Made by a program: the position numbers and the translations under genes. This document shows positions 22,691 to 34,758 of a stretch of 64,000 bases of DNA, piece after piece. Each line of letters opens with the position of its first letter. The first letter of the stretch is position 1. Under the pieces are notes generated by a model. The model saw nothing but the letters and a program-made list of their open reading frames with translations. It was not told the origin of the DNA and did not search any database. The DNA lies in NCBI GenBank assembly GCA_016748015.1, contig JAAOMT010000307.1, forward strand, positions 8,071 through 72,070, in the 5' to 3' direction. Source of the stretch: Geosiphon pyriformis. Its lineage: Eukaryota > Glomeromycota > Glomeromycetes > Archaeosporales > Geosiphonaceae.

Positions 22691-25397
22691 AAACTTAATA
22701 TTAAGAGCTTAAATCTTTCAAATAATTATTAAATAAATAAATATTTTCTTATTAACAATATTACCAAAAATATTCATATTTATATTATTTTTAATATTAT
22801 ACTTGGCTTTTAGCTTATTAATTTTTATATATAATTTATTTATTTTATTTTCAAAAGTATTAATTTTTTTTACAAAATAGAAAAAATATCAAATAATTTA
22901 ATTATTAAAACAATTAAAATACCAATAAATTTAACAATAAATTTAATAAGTAAAACCAATACTATTAATTTAAGTTTCAAAAAAACCAATTTAAATTATC
23001 AACAAAATCTATAATAATAATAACAACAAAATAACCAAAAACACTATAGTAAAAAAACTAATAAAATAAAAGTTTTATAAAATTTTATTTAAGTCGGTAA
23101 TTGTTTTTAAATTTTTGAATTCTATTTTACTAATATTAATACTTTAAAAAAAAAAAAATATTTTGTAATCTATAGCCAAATAATCTGAATTTTAATATCT
23201 AAAACAATATTAACAATTATTTTATAACATATTTTATATTTTAAGTATTAAAATTGGTTTTAATATAAATGCTTTATAAATTAAAAAAATTACTTAGAAA
23301 GCAAGAATTATTTTTTACATGTATTATTTTAAAATATTTTTATTTGAAAATATTAGATGCCAATTAAAAATTTTTAATCAAGTTTAAATAAAATCATATA
23401 ATAAAATAATAATAATAATACAAACAAAATCATTTAAAAATATGAAATTTTTATTAATTTATTTAAAAAACTTAAAATAATTAAATATTTTAAGAACATT
23501 TAAACAAATTTAACTTTATAATTATTTAAAGTCATTGATAAAATAAAAAATATTAAAATAAAAAAATTTAACTTTTATTGATATAATTTTATGTACAGTC
23601 ATTTTTAAAAAAATTGGCTTAAAAATAAATGTTAAATAATATTATTTATTATTTTTTAACTATATATATTTCATTTTTTTTAATATAGCTTTTATTTTTT
23701 TAATGCTATGTTTTTTTATAAGAAAATAATTTATATTTTTACTTTGGTCAAAATAAAAACTATTTTTAACTAATTTTTTATTTTGGTCTTTAAAAAAAAT
23801 TTCTTATATCTTTTATTAATTAAAGAAAAAAATATTTTAATTATTTAATATAAAATCAAAAATTATTTTAACATCTTTAATAATAATATAATTAAAAAAT
23901 TTATTAAGAAAATAACTTTTTTAGCATTTTTTTATTCCGAATTATTTTATGAATATATTTTTTACAAACAATATAATAATTTTTAAAAATACTAAATACT
24001 TTGTTTATAATATTTATAAAATTGTTAATTTTATTATGTTTTTTGTTAACTTATTTATTTATATGTAAAAACAATTTATATTAATTTACTTGTAATAATT
24101 TGCAAATGTTTCTATAACAAAATTTATTTTATTAATTTGTGTTTATTATATAATAATATAGATTTTTTGAATTATGTTTTGTTTATAAATTAAATATATA
24201 TTTGTATTATAAAGTTGTAAATACTTATTTTTTACAATAAATTGCTTTAACTAGTGAATATATTATATTATTTTTGGTTTTTTAAGCTTTATTTTTTAAT
24301 AATATTAATATTAATTTATATACAATATTATGTAAAAATTTTATCTTTAAAATTTGGTTTAAAAAAATATTTATAATTTTTGATAATATTAAAGTTATTA
24401 TTTTAAAGCTATTTAATTTTATATATAACATAATTGCAAATTATTAAAGCAGAATTTGGTTATTAAGAAATAAATTTAAAATTAATATAAAAAAAAACAA
24501 TTTGGTGTTTATATTTAATGTTTTTTTTTGTTTATTAATTTATTTGATATTTTTTTTAATAATATAATATTTTTTTGGTATAATTAAGATATTTAAAATA
24601 AGATTTGGCTTTATTATTATATTAAACATTAATAATTTTAGTTAATAGCATATATGCTATATATTATTGTTATTTTAGTTATAATATAAACATAATTATT
24701 TAATTTATAATATACAAAAAAAATTACATTGTTTAATATTTAATTAATATATTTATATAAGATATTTGTCATATTAATTTATTTTATTTAAATGATAAAA
24801 AATATTTTGTTATGAATAAAAAAAAATAATAGAAATATAATTAATTGTTTATAAAAAAGTAAATATATATATAAAAATAAAAAAAAGATTTAAAAAAAAA
24901 AGAAGAGAAAAAAATAACTTATTATTTACAATAAATTTATAATAAAAAATTGGTTTAATATAAAATTAGTGTTTACAAAAAGACTATATATATAATTAAA
25001 TTATATAAAATCTGTATATATTATATTAATATTGTTTTATTTATATTAATTATTATATATTAAATTAATTAATTTAGTTTAATATATTATTTTTTTAAGT
25101 TAATAATTTAAGTAGCTTAATATAATTAGAAACAAATTGATTGATTATATTTTTAGTAATTACTTTTAAATGATAATTACAGATTTAAAATATTAAATTA
25201 TTTAAATAAAACTGTATAATAATTTTGAAACATAATAAAATCTGTTTTTATTAAATTATATATATTATTTCTTTATTTTTATTGAGGTTTTTTAATTTGC
25301 CAAAAAAAATTATATTTAATTTAAATTTTTAATTAAACTATATTATTATTTAGTTATACTTAAGTTGATAGTTTTGATTAAAAGTAAAAAAAAATCT
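22691..25397. other. AT desert between LINEs A and B
   Basis: About 2.7 kb of extreme A+T with no recognisable frame. The 5' ends of the two LINEs face each other across it (A to the left on minus, B to the right on plus). No shared promoter-like sequence was recognised. Confidence 0.55.
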
Positions 25398-26826
25398 TTC
25401 TCTTGTCAATCTTCTGACCACGATAAGAGTGAAAGATTTATCAAAGTTATAGTTTTCTATTCTCCTATCTCCTTTTGTTTTCCATAATTATTTCTTTGAA
25501 CAACCTTTTATTTGTCATGATAGAACCAGTGAGCTCATCTGCTAATGAGTCTGGCTCTGGCTCGACTGGTTTGGGGACCTGTCCAAACACCAAAAAAAAG
25601 TGAGTGGAAAGTGTCTACTCCTATAGTGCGTCATTTAAAAAACCGAAAAAGCCTGAAACAAGTGGAGGCATAGTGGACTTGTTTGCTGAACTATTAAATT
25701 TGTTAGATATTGGTGACTCTGGAACAAAACCTGTGGTGTCTTGAGGCAGTGAGGTAGGTAGTATAGCTAGTAGTGTTAGTGATCTTTTTAACATAAAGAA
25801 CATGGAAAATACAGTCGCCGAAGAGACCAGTTATGCGAATTTGGTTGCTTTTGAGCATGGTGAAAATAAGGATGAAACAATGCCTAGGAAAACCTGTACT
25901 CGGACGTACATGTTGGGACACCCACCAAAGGTTCTGATGTTTGATAACATGAGTGATAATGATGACATTTTAATGCTTTTTTTTCCTAAGTTTGCCGGCT
26001 CTGTGCTATTGATTGAATCACGTGCAGTGGATACATGCGGTTTTAAGCCAGTCAAATCTTTTGCCCTAAATATAGAGCTGTCTGCTGTGTCCAGAAAAAC
26101 CAATGGTGATAAGTTGATTGTAGTAAAAAAGATTTTTTATCAAATTGATGGTTTTAGGGGAGCTTTCACTCCCTCAAAATTTCCTGGTATTATTAGATCA
26201 TCCTCTAGTTTGAATAAGACAAAGATATTGGCAATCAGTGAAAATATTCTAGTTAATGATGATCTTAGGAAAGTAAACAGTTATTCAGATTGGGAAATTA
26301 TTGTCAAGAAGATCCCAGTCAATCTTCCCAAATCAGCAATTGTGGCTGTGTTTTCTAAATTCAGAAAGATCATTTTAATTAAGATGCAACTTATTGGTCT
26401 TTGGCAAAAGGCCCTGGTGAAATATAAATCATCTAAGATGGCTGATTTGGTTACAGCTAGATGGTCTATACTTGTGGGAAAAGATTCTGTTTGTGTAGTG
26501 AAAGCAATTGGTGATAAACAAATATAGATATTCAGGGATTAGCATTAGGCATTGCTTTACACTCTCCCAGTTGGCACTACTGTTCATAATCTCTCTAATT
26601 TGTTGGATTTGTATAGTGGTAAGACCTATGTTATTGGCCATAATCTGGTTATATATGTTTGAAATAGGTGCGCTGTCATTTGTTTTGCTAATGAAGCTTC
26701 CAAGTTGGCTGCAATTAGTTCAGTTTTGATCTTTAAAGGTGTGAGTTTGTGTTGGGCTGGTTTTTTTCTAGCCTGTTGTGCTACATGTAAACATTTTGGT
26801 CATGTTTCAGATATGTGCTCTATAGT

Positions 26827-26920
26827 GTTACTGGAGGTTTTTGGTCTCTTTTTTTAAATGTTGTTTATGCCTGTTTGCTGTGAATTCACGTTTTCTGGAT
26901 GTGGTTGAACCTCCAGTAAC
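26827..26920. repeat. 13-bp inverted repeat near the left end of the insert
   Basis: GTTACTGGAGGTT at 26827-26839 is the exact reverse complement of AACCTCCAGTAAC at 26908-26920, with 68 bases between. It straddles the approximate left boundary of the insert in LINE B. It could be the terminal repeats of a very small element or a local hairpin. Confidence 0.7.
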
Positions 26921-27835
26921 TGAATTTATCTTCAAATTATCTCCTATAATTTGAACTGCTGGGCTTATAGTGGAATGGCCAATTTTGTGCCAGTTACTTT
27001 ATTTAGTTACATTGTAGTAAATGTCAACTCTTTCCCAGGAATTGCTTGTCTGGAAGCTCACTAAAAATGTGTAGTTACTTTGCTGTGAAAGTCAACTCTT
27101 CTACAAGAATCTCGTCTGTAGGCTACTCTAATAATTGTAATAAGAAAAATAAAAGAAAATAAAAGAAATGTAAAAGAAATGGGATTTTATCAAGGGAAAC
27201 GTTTTCTATCCAGGCCTGGAGTCACTAACAGTTTACTGAAATTGGTAGCTAATCAATTTCGAAATATTAGTTGGGTTTTGAGGATTTTCCAAGTGCAATA
27301 ATTAAAGAATTTTGGTTTTTCAAATTTATTTGATATTTATTTCATTTTGTGTATGTAGGAATGATTCTAAGTGATAAATTTAAAGTAAGATACATTTTCT
27401 TGAAGAGAGAAGCTCTTCTTTTATACAACTTGTTATAACACTATTCCATGAACTTAAACTTTGCTCTTTTCTACAATTTTGCTAAACTAAAAATACATTT
27501 TGGTGAACTACAAGTTATTTCTGTGAACTATTAGATATTTTAGTGAACTATCAATTATTTCGGCAAATTTCTACAAATTTTGGCAAACTTTTGAATGTTA
27601 TATAGTTTAAGGTATTGCATAATTGATCATCACACTTAGGTTATATTTGTGTTATACACAAATTGGGTTATTAATTAAATGATAATTTTGGATATTTTTG
27701 CTAATATAATAAGTAATAATTTGGGATGATAATATATGCTAATTAATGATAAGAATTATAAAGGTAATTTTATGCTAAACAGTATCTCTAATTTTGTTTG
27801 GTAACAGCAGATAGAAATTCTGGGAGGTGTGGTAG
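26858..27835 (+). mobile_element. Non-coding module inserted in LINE B ORF1
   Basis: ORF1 similarity to LINE A breaks just after the zinc knuckle and resumes near 27843, leaving about 970 bases with no counterpart in A. The part from about 27385 to 27830 matches the insert of LINE C. It contains a degenerate tandem block spaced 21-23 bp at 27480-27600 (GGTGAACTACAAG, TGTGAACTATTAG, AGTGAACTATCAA). Upstream there are two imperfect 55-bp direct repeats (27005-27061 and 27073-27127). ATGTGTAGTTAC occurs at 27067-27078 and again at 27836-27847, so the 757 bp between may be an insertion with a 12-bp target duplication. No protein is encoded. Confidence 0.55.
27005..27127 (+). repeat. Two imperfect 55-bp direct repeats in the LINE B insert
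   Basis: GTTACATTGTAGTAAATGTC and GTTACTTTGCTGTGAAAGTC begin copies at 27005-27061 and 27073-27127. Both continue with AACTCTT, an A/G-rich AAGAAT/AGGAAT block and GTCTG/TCTGTAGGC. The spacing is about 68 bp. Confidence 0.6.
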
Positions 27836-28438
27836 ATGTGTAGTTACCCCTTGAGATCAAGCTCATTTGGCTGACATTTATAAAAGAAGGCAGATGCCAA
27901 TCACTTGTCCAGTTTCTTTTGGTGGTAAAACTTGGGCTCAGGTAGCTGATGAATCTCTTTCTCATGTGGTTTTCTTGGTTGTTTTTGGTGCGAAGTCGTA
28001 TCCAAATGTCAAAATTCTATTAATGGGTTCTGACTTTCTTATGGTCACAGGTCTGAATGATTGCTTGGCATTCTTGGAACACTCTTTGGAACTTTTGGCT
28101 GAACAGGTTTCTGGCATCTTGAAAAAGTTGAGCTCTATTGAATTGGTACCTTTGCCTCTTGTTTCACTAGCTTCCCCTCCTGTCATCTCTGCTTCTCTGA
28201 ATTTAAGTGCAAATTCAAACATGATGTTGGATGCTCCACAGGTTTTTTCTTTTCCTCCTATTACAGTCATTAATAATGCAGCTTCTGATTTTGGTTTTAG
28301 TAGTTCAAAAATCCTGACCACCAAAGTTGGTGGTTTGGAATCAAAAATAATAGCTTTAGATGCAGTGGTTGATACAGTTTTGGCTAGATTGGATCTTTTG
28401 TGCTCTGGGTTGGGTTTGTCATCTGTTCTTTCATCTCA

Positions 28439-31400
28439 ATGAGTGGTCTGGTTTGGAAAATTGCTACTTGCAACATCAGGGGTATGAACAATCCTGTAAA
28501 ATGGGATGACATTATTTGTTGACACAACAACATAAACAATTTGATTTCTATTTTTACAGAAACAAAGTTAAAGGGAAGGATTTGCTCCTGGATTGTCAAC
28601 AAATTTGATGGTGTAAGAATGTTTACCTCTGGCTTGGATTCTGGTTATTTGGGTGTTGGTGTTGTGATTGTTGTGAATTTTTCTTTGGTGAGACATGTGT
28701 GCAAGATTTCTGAGGTGCCTGGTTGGCTCCTATCTATCAAGTTGCTATTCAAGAATAAACTTTTGGTATCAATTTTGGGGCTTTACGCAGGCACTTCTTT
28801 GGTGGTTCAGTTCTTTTAGACTGGAGAGGTTAACTCTTTCATCACTAAGGCTGTTAATGAATCTTCTTTTATTATTCTTAGGGGTGATTTCAATGAAAAT
28901 AGTTTGTGTAAAAGTGCGAGTTTTAGAAAGTGCCTTGATTTGGAGCTAGTCAACTCTCTGTTGGGTAGTCCAGTCACAAAAAGTCCTACTTGGGGAAATT
29001 TAAGAGGTGTGGAGAAAACAATTAATTATGTGTTTGTTTCCCCAAGTCTGATCAGTGCGATTGTATATTGTGAAGTTTTGGAAGTTGGCAAATATTATGA
29101 TATGGATCACCAGGCTGTTTCTGTGTCCATAGACTTGGGTGGGCTTTTGGATGCACAGTTAAACTCTCTTCGCAAACAGGCAAATAAGGATCATTAGAAG
29201 TTCAATTTTAAGGGCACTAATAAGATTAGATGAAACAATTTTAAAGATGCCACGTTGGCCAATACTACAATGTTCTCAGATAAGTTTGCCACCTCTGCAA
29301 GATTTTCGGACTTGGATGCAATGTGGGGCATTGTTTGTAAGATAATGGTTCTCTCAGCTAGTAAAGTGTTCAAAAAAAAGTGGTTCAAGAGCTTCGATAA
29401 TGTTTTCACCAAGGAATCTTCAAGATTTCACAAATTGAAGCTTTTGGTTTCCAAAATTGTCAAGGCTTCACATGAGGAATGTGTTGCAAATTTTGAGTCT
29501 CTTATGGAATGTTGGGTTTCTTTGGATAATAATAGGACTTCAGTTGTGCAGAGTGTGATAGACTCTGGTGCTGGCACTGATGGTGTTTATTCTGCTTTTT
29601 TTAGTATTAGGAGGTCTTATCACACATCCAAGCTCACTGAGTTTTTGAGAGCTAAGGAAGCAAACATCAGATCTGCTATAAATAAGAGGATAGAAAGTTT
29701 TGAGATGGATAAAGGTTACACAATCAGAAGCATGCTAAAACAACCCTTTCACAAGGTGGTTTTGGATTATTTGGTTATGGGTGATGAGTTGGTTTTTGAG
29801 CCTGATTTGGTGAAATCCAAAGTGGATAATATTATGGAAGGATAGACTAAGAAGCGTGTGATGGTCGATGATATTTCTAATACTTGGTCTCGTCAGTACC
29901 GATCTTTGGATTACATTTTTGATGAGGCCTTCTCTAGGGTAATGTGTGTGATTGATTTTGATGAGTTGTATCATGTAGTCTCTGACCTGCCTGATGGTAA
30001 AGCCGCTGGTCTCTCAGGTATCTCTAATGAGCTATGGAAACATTGTGATGAGTCAGTTTTGGGTTTGCTTCTGGTCCTGTTGAATTCTTGTCTGTCTTGT
30101 GAATTGGTACCTGGTCCTTGAAAAGAGGCTTGGGTTTTAATGATTCACAAGCCCTATGAGTGAGAGAGTGTTTTCACAAATACTCATTCTATTGCTTTGA
30201 TCGAAACAGCTTGCAAAATTCTCTTCAAGATTCTGTCAGATAGGATCTTACTGGCTTGCAGCTCTTATGATGTCCTACATGGTGACAATTTTTCAGTTTT
30301 AAAGGGTATGACGACTCAATCACCTATTTTTGCTATTGGTTTAGTTATTGAAAACACTTTGGAGAAGAACCAGAAGCTTTGATTAATTTTGCAGGACATG
30401 CAAAAAGCTTACAATTTGGTTGGCTGGGAGCACCTCGAGAAGAGTTTGGTCAGGATTAAGATATACAGCAAATTTATTCAGTTTTTTGGCAGTGTTCATA
30501 AGAATTGTACCAACCATATAATGACAAATTTTGGTTTGATGGATGACTATCACGTACATGATGGCCTGGACCAAGGAGAGGTTTTTTCCCTCCTTCTGTG
30601 GCATATATTTTATGATCCTTTGTTGTGTGAAGTTAAGCGTCAGAAGAGTGTGTATGGGTATAGGTTGAATTCTTATTTTGTTTTCAAAAGTGGTTGTACT
30701 GAATCTCAGGCTGGGCTCTCTTCTTTTTTTGCTGCTAGTGCTTTTGTTAATGATACAATCTGAGTTGGTAACAGTCATATTGCTACTCAGCATATTTTCA
30801 ATGTAGCTAGTGAATTTTTTCATATTAATGATATTTTAATTAATAATAACAAAACAGTGGCCATTTCTATCAATAGCAGAGTCAGCAATTCTTTTCTATC
30901 CATCAGTGGCTTGCCAATCTCTATCACCAAAAAGGGTGAATCTCATTGGTACTTGGGTATTTTTCTATTGACTGAGGGTCTTTCGAAGCCTAGTTTGGCT
31001 AAGGCAAATTCAGATGTTCATTTTTTCACCAATCTGGTCCTGAGAAAGGTGGTTTTGGATAAGCAATTTTTGTATCTGGTGTTAACAGTCCTCCATTCTA
31101 TAATCAGCTATAGAACACAGTTCAGCTTTGTTTCTGTTGGTATGTGCAACAAATAAGATGCTCTGATTTGCAAAGACTTGAAACTTAAATCTGGTCTCCT
31201 GCTAGATTTTCCTAGTGATACAATTCATCATCCTTCTTTTTATGGTTTAAAGTCCTTTTCGCAGTGTTAGTCTGAAAGTAAGATTGCTTTGCTTATTAGT
31301 TTCACAAACTCTAGTGGGATTTTGGGGTGTTTGTTCAGTCACAGGTCTCATAACTTACAAGTTTTGTGTTGACAGCCAATCCATCCATTGATCTCTCCTA

Positions 31401-33115
31401 CTCATATTCATGTTAGTGTTTCTAATAATTTCTTGGCTGGTATGGTTTCCATCTTTTTTGACTGCAAGCTGTCTTTGGGTGGTTCTTTGGCCAGTGCTTT
31501 CTGGTTTCACAGTGGGGTTCCTATGTCTGTTATTCTTGGCGAATCTTTGTTTTTCAAGTTTTTGTCATTCCTTCGGCGTTATGACATTGCCTTTGTGGAC
31601 CAGCTTCAGGATCGTCATGGTGATGTCTTTAGCTGGCTCATCTTTAAGCAGTAAAAGAGACTGAATCCTCATGGTCCAGTTCCTGAGTGGTTCGTATGTT
31701 CAGTCAAGTTTCTTGTGGCTTCCCATTCTTCTCCCTTAGTCTCAGTTGGTGTTGGTTTTGTAGACATTTGTGGTTCTGATAATTTTCTGTCTGTATGTGA
31801 TTGTCTTTCTTGGGTTGGTGCTGATAGTTTGTCTGTGTATACTGATGAGTCATTAAAAAATTTGGGCACGACTGGTTGTAGGGCCAAGACTGCTGCCTTT
31901 TTTAAGAATGTTAACTTGGGTTTGGATATTAGTATTTGGAGTTTGGTGTTATCTACTTTGGCAAAATTGCAGACTGTAACATTGGCTCTGGAATGCATAC
32001 CTGTGGTTTGTTCTGTTTGTCTGTTTTCAGATAGTCAGGCAGCCTTAGATGCTTGCATGTCAGAGATTAACTTGGTGTATCCTAACTTTCGCAATCATTG
32101 TTGAGTCAAGTGTTGGCATATTAGGAATGTTATATGCAGTAAAAATTTAAGGGTTAGCTCGCACAAGGTTAAAGACCACTCTGGTGTGTTAGAAAATGAT
32201 CGAACCAATAGCATCACTGACATTACAACTCTCTCTAATTGGTTTTTTTCTTCTCGTGTTGATGAACATTTTTTGTTGGCGGGTGATGGTATTGTCTTTG
32301 GTAACTCTAGACATTTTGTTCGAGACATTTTTTATACTGTTTGTTAGGCACATTGAGAGGTCAGTTTTGGTTCTAGGTTTCTATCTAAAAATTTGCATTT
32401 GCATGTTGATTGGCCTAGTTTCTCTAGGGTTTGGCATTCTGATTCACATATGGTGACAGGTTTCACCAGTAGGCGCATTACTGATGCTTGTACTTACTTT
32501 ATAAAGGCTTTGTACTATCGGCTTCTCATGGCTGTTCGAAAGCACATTTATAATAGATGTTACCCTAGTGTTCTGTGTCTGTATTGTGATGAGGTAGAGA
32601 TGTCTGATTATGTCTTTTCTTGTATAATTGATAATTCAGCTCATTGTCAGGTTTTGGAATCCTGTATGTCTTCTTAGAAGACGCTTTTTGGTCTTTCCCT
32701 CTCTTTTTTAAGTGTATTGCAGCTGCTGTCAATCTGTGCTTTGGATTTTCTGGTATCCTCGGCTTTTTACAAGAGTTTTGTTTTCAAAGAATAGATTTAG
32801 GAGGCTGTTTTTATCTTCTATGATCCCAAAGTTGCTGGCATTAAGATTGCTGATTTTGTGTACTCTCTTTGTATCACTTTTAGAAATAACATATGGTTAG
32901 TCCATGCCAAGCATCACGCATACATGAAAAAGAATGGTTTGATTCCAGTAGATGGTTCAATTCCCGTCTCAGTTTCTGGTTTGGTTTCGAGGTTTTCAGA
33001 TAGTGTGGTTAAATTGCTTGGTATTACTGAAGCTTTTGGCATCCGTTTTGGCTTTCACAAATCTTGTTCTTTTTTTTAGGTATTGGTGACTTGGTTCCTG
33101 TTAATATAATTGCGT
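28439..33115 (+). pseudogene. LINE B ORF2: endonuclease, reverse transcriptase, RNase H (broken)
   Basis: The ATG at 28439-28441 overlaps the ORF1 stop as ATGA and starts MSGLVWKIATCNIRGMNN. Endonuclease: FTETKLKGRI, RGDFNENS and YDMDHQAVSVSI keep the Glu, GDFN and Asp-His residues. Reverse transcriptase: SIALIETACKILFKILSDRI (30.2 kb), LQDMQKAYNLVGW (motif A), GLDQGEVFSLLLW (motif B) and FVNDTI with a following stop where the family has FVDDTIW (motif C). RNase H (31.82-32.07 kb): SVYTDES and LFSDSQAALD keep two Asp, but the catalytic Glu is Lys (LAKLQTVTLAL). The C-terminal zinc motif has lost His (CLYCD, SDYVFSC). The family's last residues (GIGDLVPVN) follow a one-base deletion in a T run near 33078. 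Confidence 0.85.
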
Positions 33116-33243
33116 AGTGTTGTTCTGACTGGCTTGAATGGCTGGTCATATGTAAAAAGTACATGATTTATGCTTAGTTTAGATTATTTCTTTGATGTAT
33201 AGTTCTAAGTAGTGTTTGGACTTCACTCATTAAATATTAAAAA
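33116..33243 (+). other. 3' untranslated terminus of LINE B
   Basis: CTGACTGGCTTGAATGGC, TGGTCATATGTAAAAAGT and GTGTTTGGACTTCACTCATT appear in the same order as in copies A and E, followed by an A run. It marks the end of the element. Confidence 0.75.
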
Positions 33244-34755
33244 AAAAAAGTTGATTATTAAATTTTTACTTCTTTATTATTAGTTGATATTTATTAAATT
33301 AATTTTGATAATATAATTTTTTTTACATAATTTAATACTAATTTTTATAATATATGTTGTAATTTTTTACATGAAAATATTATATTTTTAATAATATAAT
33401 AGCTTATATATATAACTTATTTTTTTCAAGTTTTGATAATAAAATTTTAATTAAATAGATATATAGTATAGATTTAATTGGCATAAATAATTAAATATAT
33501 ATAGTAAAAGCATAAATTATTTTTAATTTACTATGTTGTATTAGATAATAATTGAATCTTATTTGTTAAATATTATAAAAAAAATTATTATTAATAAAAA
33601 AAACAGTATTTAGATTTTATTTATTTTAAAATAATATTTAAAGCCAAATTGGTAAATTATTTATTTAATTGTATTGTTTTTTAAATATATAATTATATTT
33701 ATTTTATTTAATAGTTAAAAAATGTTATTATTACTTTTGGCTTTTAATCTAAATTAGATAATACTATTATTAAAATTAATATCTTAAAAAAAACTATATT
33801 TAAAAAAATCTTTAATTTTTAATACTATTTTAAATATTAAAATTTAAATTATTTGTTTGTAAATTATAAAATATCTTATTTTTTTCTAAGTTTTTATTAA
33901 AATTCGTGATTAATTTTAAGATTTTTATAATTTATTTTGCTAATAAAAGTTTTATATAAAAATTGTTATTTTTTTATTTTTTTTATTATTGTTATTAATT
34001 TTATAATTAGCTTAAAGTTAACTTTTTTGAAGTTATATTTGCTAAGTTGGCTTTGTTAATTAAAATAAAATAAAAAAATTATTATTTTAAAGTAAAATAT
34101 AATATAAATAATTATTAATTATAATATGTTTAATAATAATACAAATTTTCTTGTTAATAAGAAATATTTTGTTAAAATCATAATATTTTAAAAACTTTAA
34201 GTTCTTACTATCAAGTTAAATACAAATAAAACAGTTATATAATTAGTTGATTTGGTTTTTAATTATAATAATCTTATTTTAATTATATAAAAAATAATTA
34301 TATTAAGTAAATTTTGTTTTTTAAATCTAATATAGTTTAGTTTTAACTAGTTTGGCTGGTTAATTATATTTAAATAAAGTATAAATTATGTTTAATTTAA
34401 AATATTTTAATATGATATTGTATTAAATTTTGTTTTGTTAAAACATAAAAAAAAAGAATATACTGTTTTTGTTATTATAAAAAACATTGTATTTATGTAT
34501 TTTAATTATTATTAATCTTGAATATTTTTAATTGTTAACTAAATTTTACTTATATTACATTATGCCAAAAATAGTTTATAAGCAAAGAATTAATACTTAA
34601 ATCTGTTTATTATTAAATGATTAAAGTAAATTGGCCTTAGCCCTATTATATATTATGTTTTTGAAATATAATGTTTTTTGTTATATCTTCAATATCTTTT
34701 CAGGTAAGTGATAATCTTTTTTATGAAATTATTGAACTTCAGCACCAAATTTTTC
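33244..34755. other. AT desert
   Basis: Extreme A+T, no frame recognised. The last 130 bases (from about 34625) are milder and form the 3' flank of the kinase pseudogene on the minus strand. Confidence 0.5.
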
Positions 34756-34758
34756 TAA

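Larger units (their letters stand above)
25517..28442 (+). pseudogene. LINE B ORF1, split by a nested insert
   Basis: The ATG at 25517 starts MIEPVSSSANESGSGSTGLG. The frame passes a stop at a Lys-rich patch and another at PVVS (TGA where the family has Trp). The longest open part is 25802-26527 (NTVAEETSYANL to VVKAIGDKQI), with FALNIELSAVS, IILIKMQLIGLWQKAL and ARWSILVGKD shared with LINE A. The CX2CX4HX4C zinc knuckle CATCKHFGHVSDMC lies at 26777-26818. The insert follows, then ORF1 resumes near 27843 with LADIYKRRQMPITCPVSFGG and runs to SSVLSSQ at 28442. A leucine-rich segment (VGGLESKIIALDAVV) near the end may be a coiled coil for trimer formation. Confidence 0.8.
25398..33243 (+). mobile_element. 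LINE B: nearly full-length non-LTR retrotransposon with a nested insert
   Basis: Order on plus: a GC-richer 5' leader from about 25398, ORF1 (25517-28442) interrupted by a roughly 970-bp non-coding insert after the zinc knuckle, ORF2 (28439 to about 33115) with endonuclease, reverse transcriptase and RNase H, then the 3' terminus GTGTTTGGACTTCACTCATT and a short poly(A) at about 33239-33249. Structure and motifs match LINE A, and I recognise the protein type from Rhizophagus. Many stops (mostly Trp to TGA) and a few frameshifts show it is dead. Sequence content is far less A+T-rich than its flanks, so its insertion is comparatively recent. Confidence 0.88.

Noticed and set aside
26858-27835. 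LINE B insert as a spliceosomal intron
   Set aside because: Introns elsewhere in the window are 47-78 nt; no good donor or branch site marks the ends, and an intron would be lost on retrotransposition through RNA.
15421-33243. Possible alternative genetic code with TGA read as Trp, since many stops fall at Trp positions
   Set aside because: The same proteins use TGG at many other sites, some Trp sites are TAA, and the right-edge kinase reads normally with standard code. G to A decay explains all of it.
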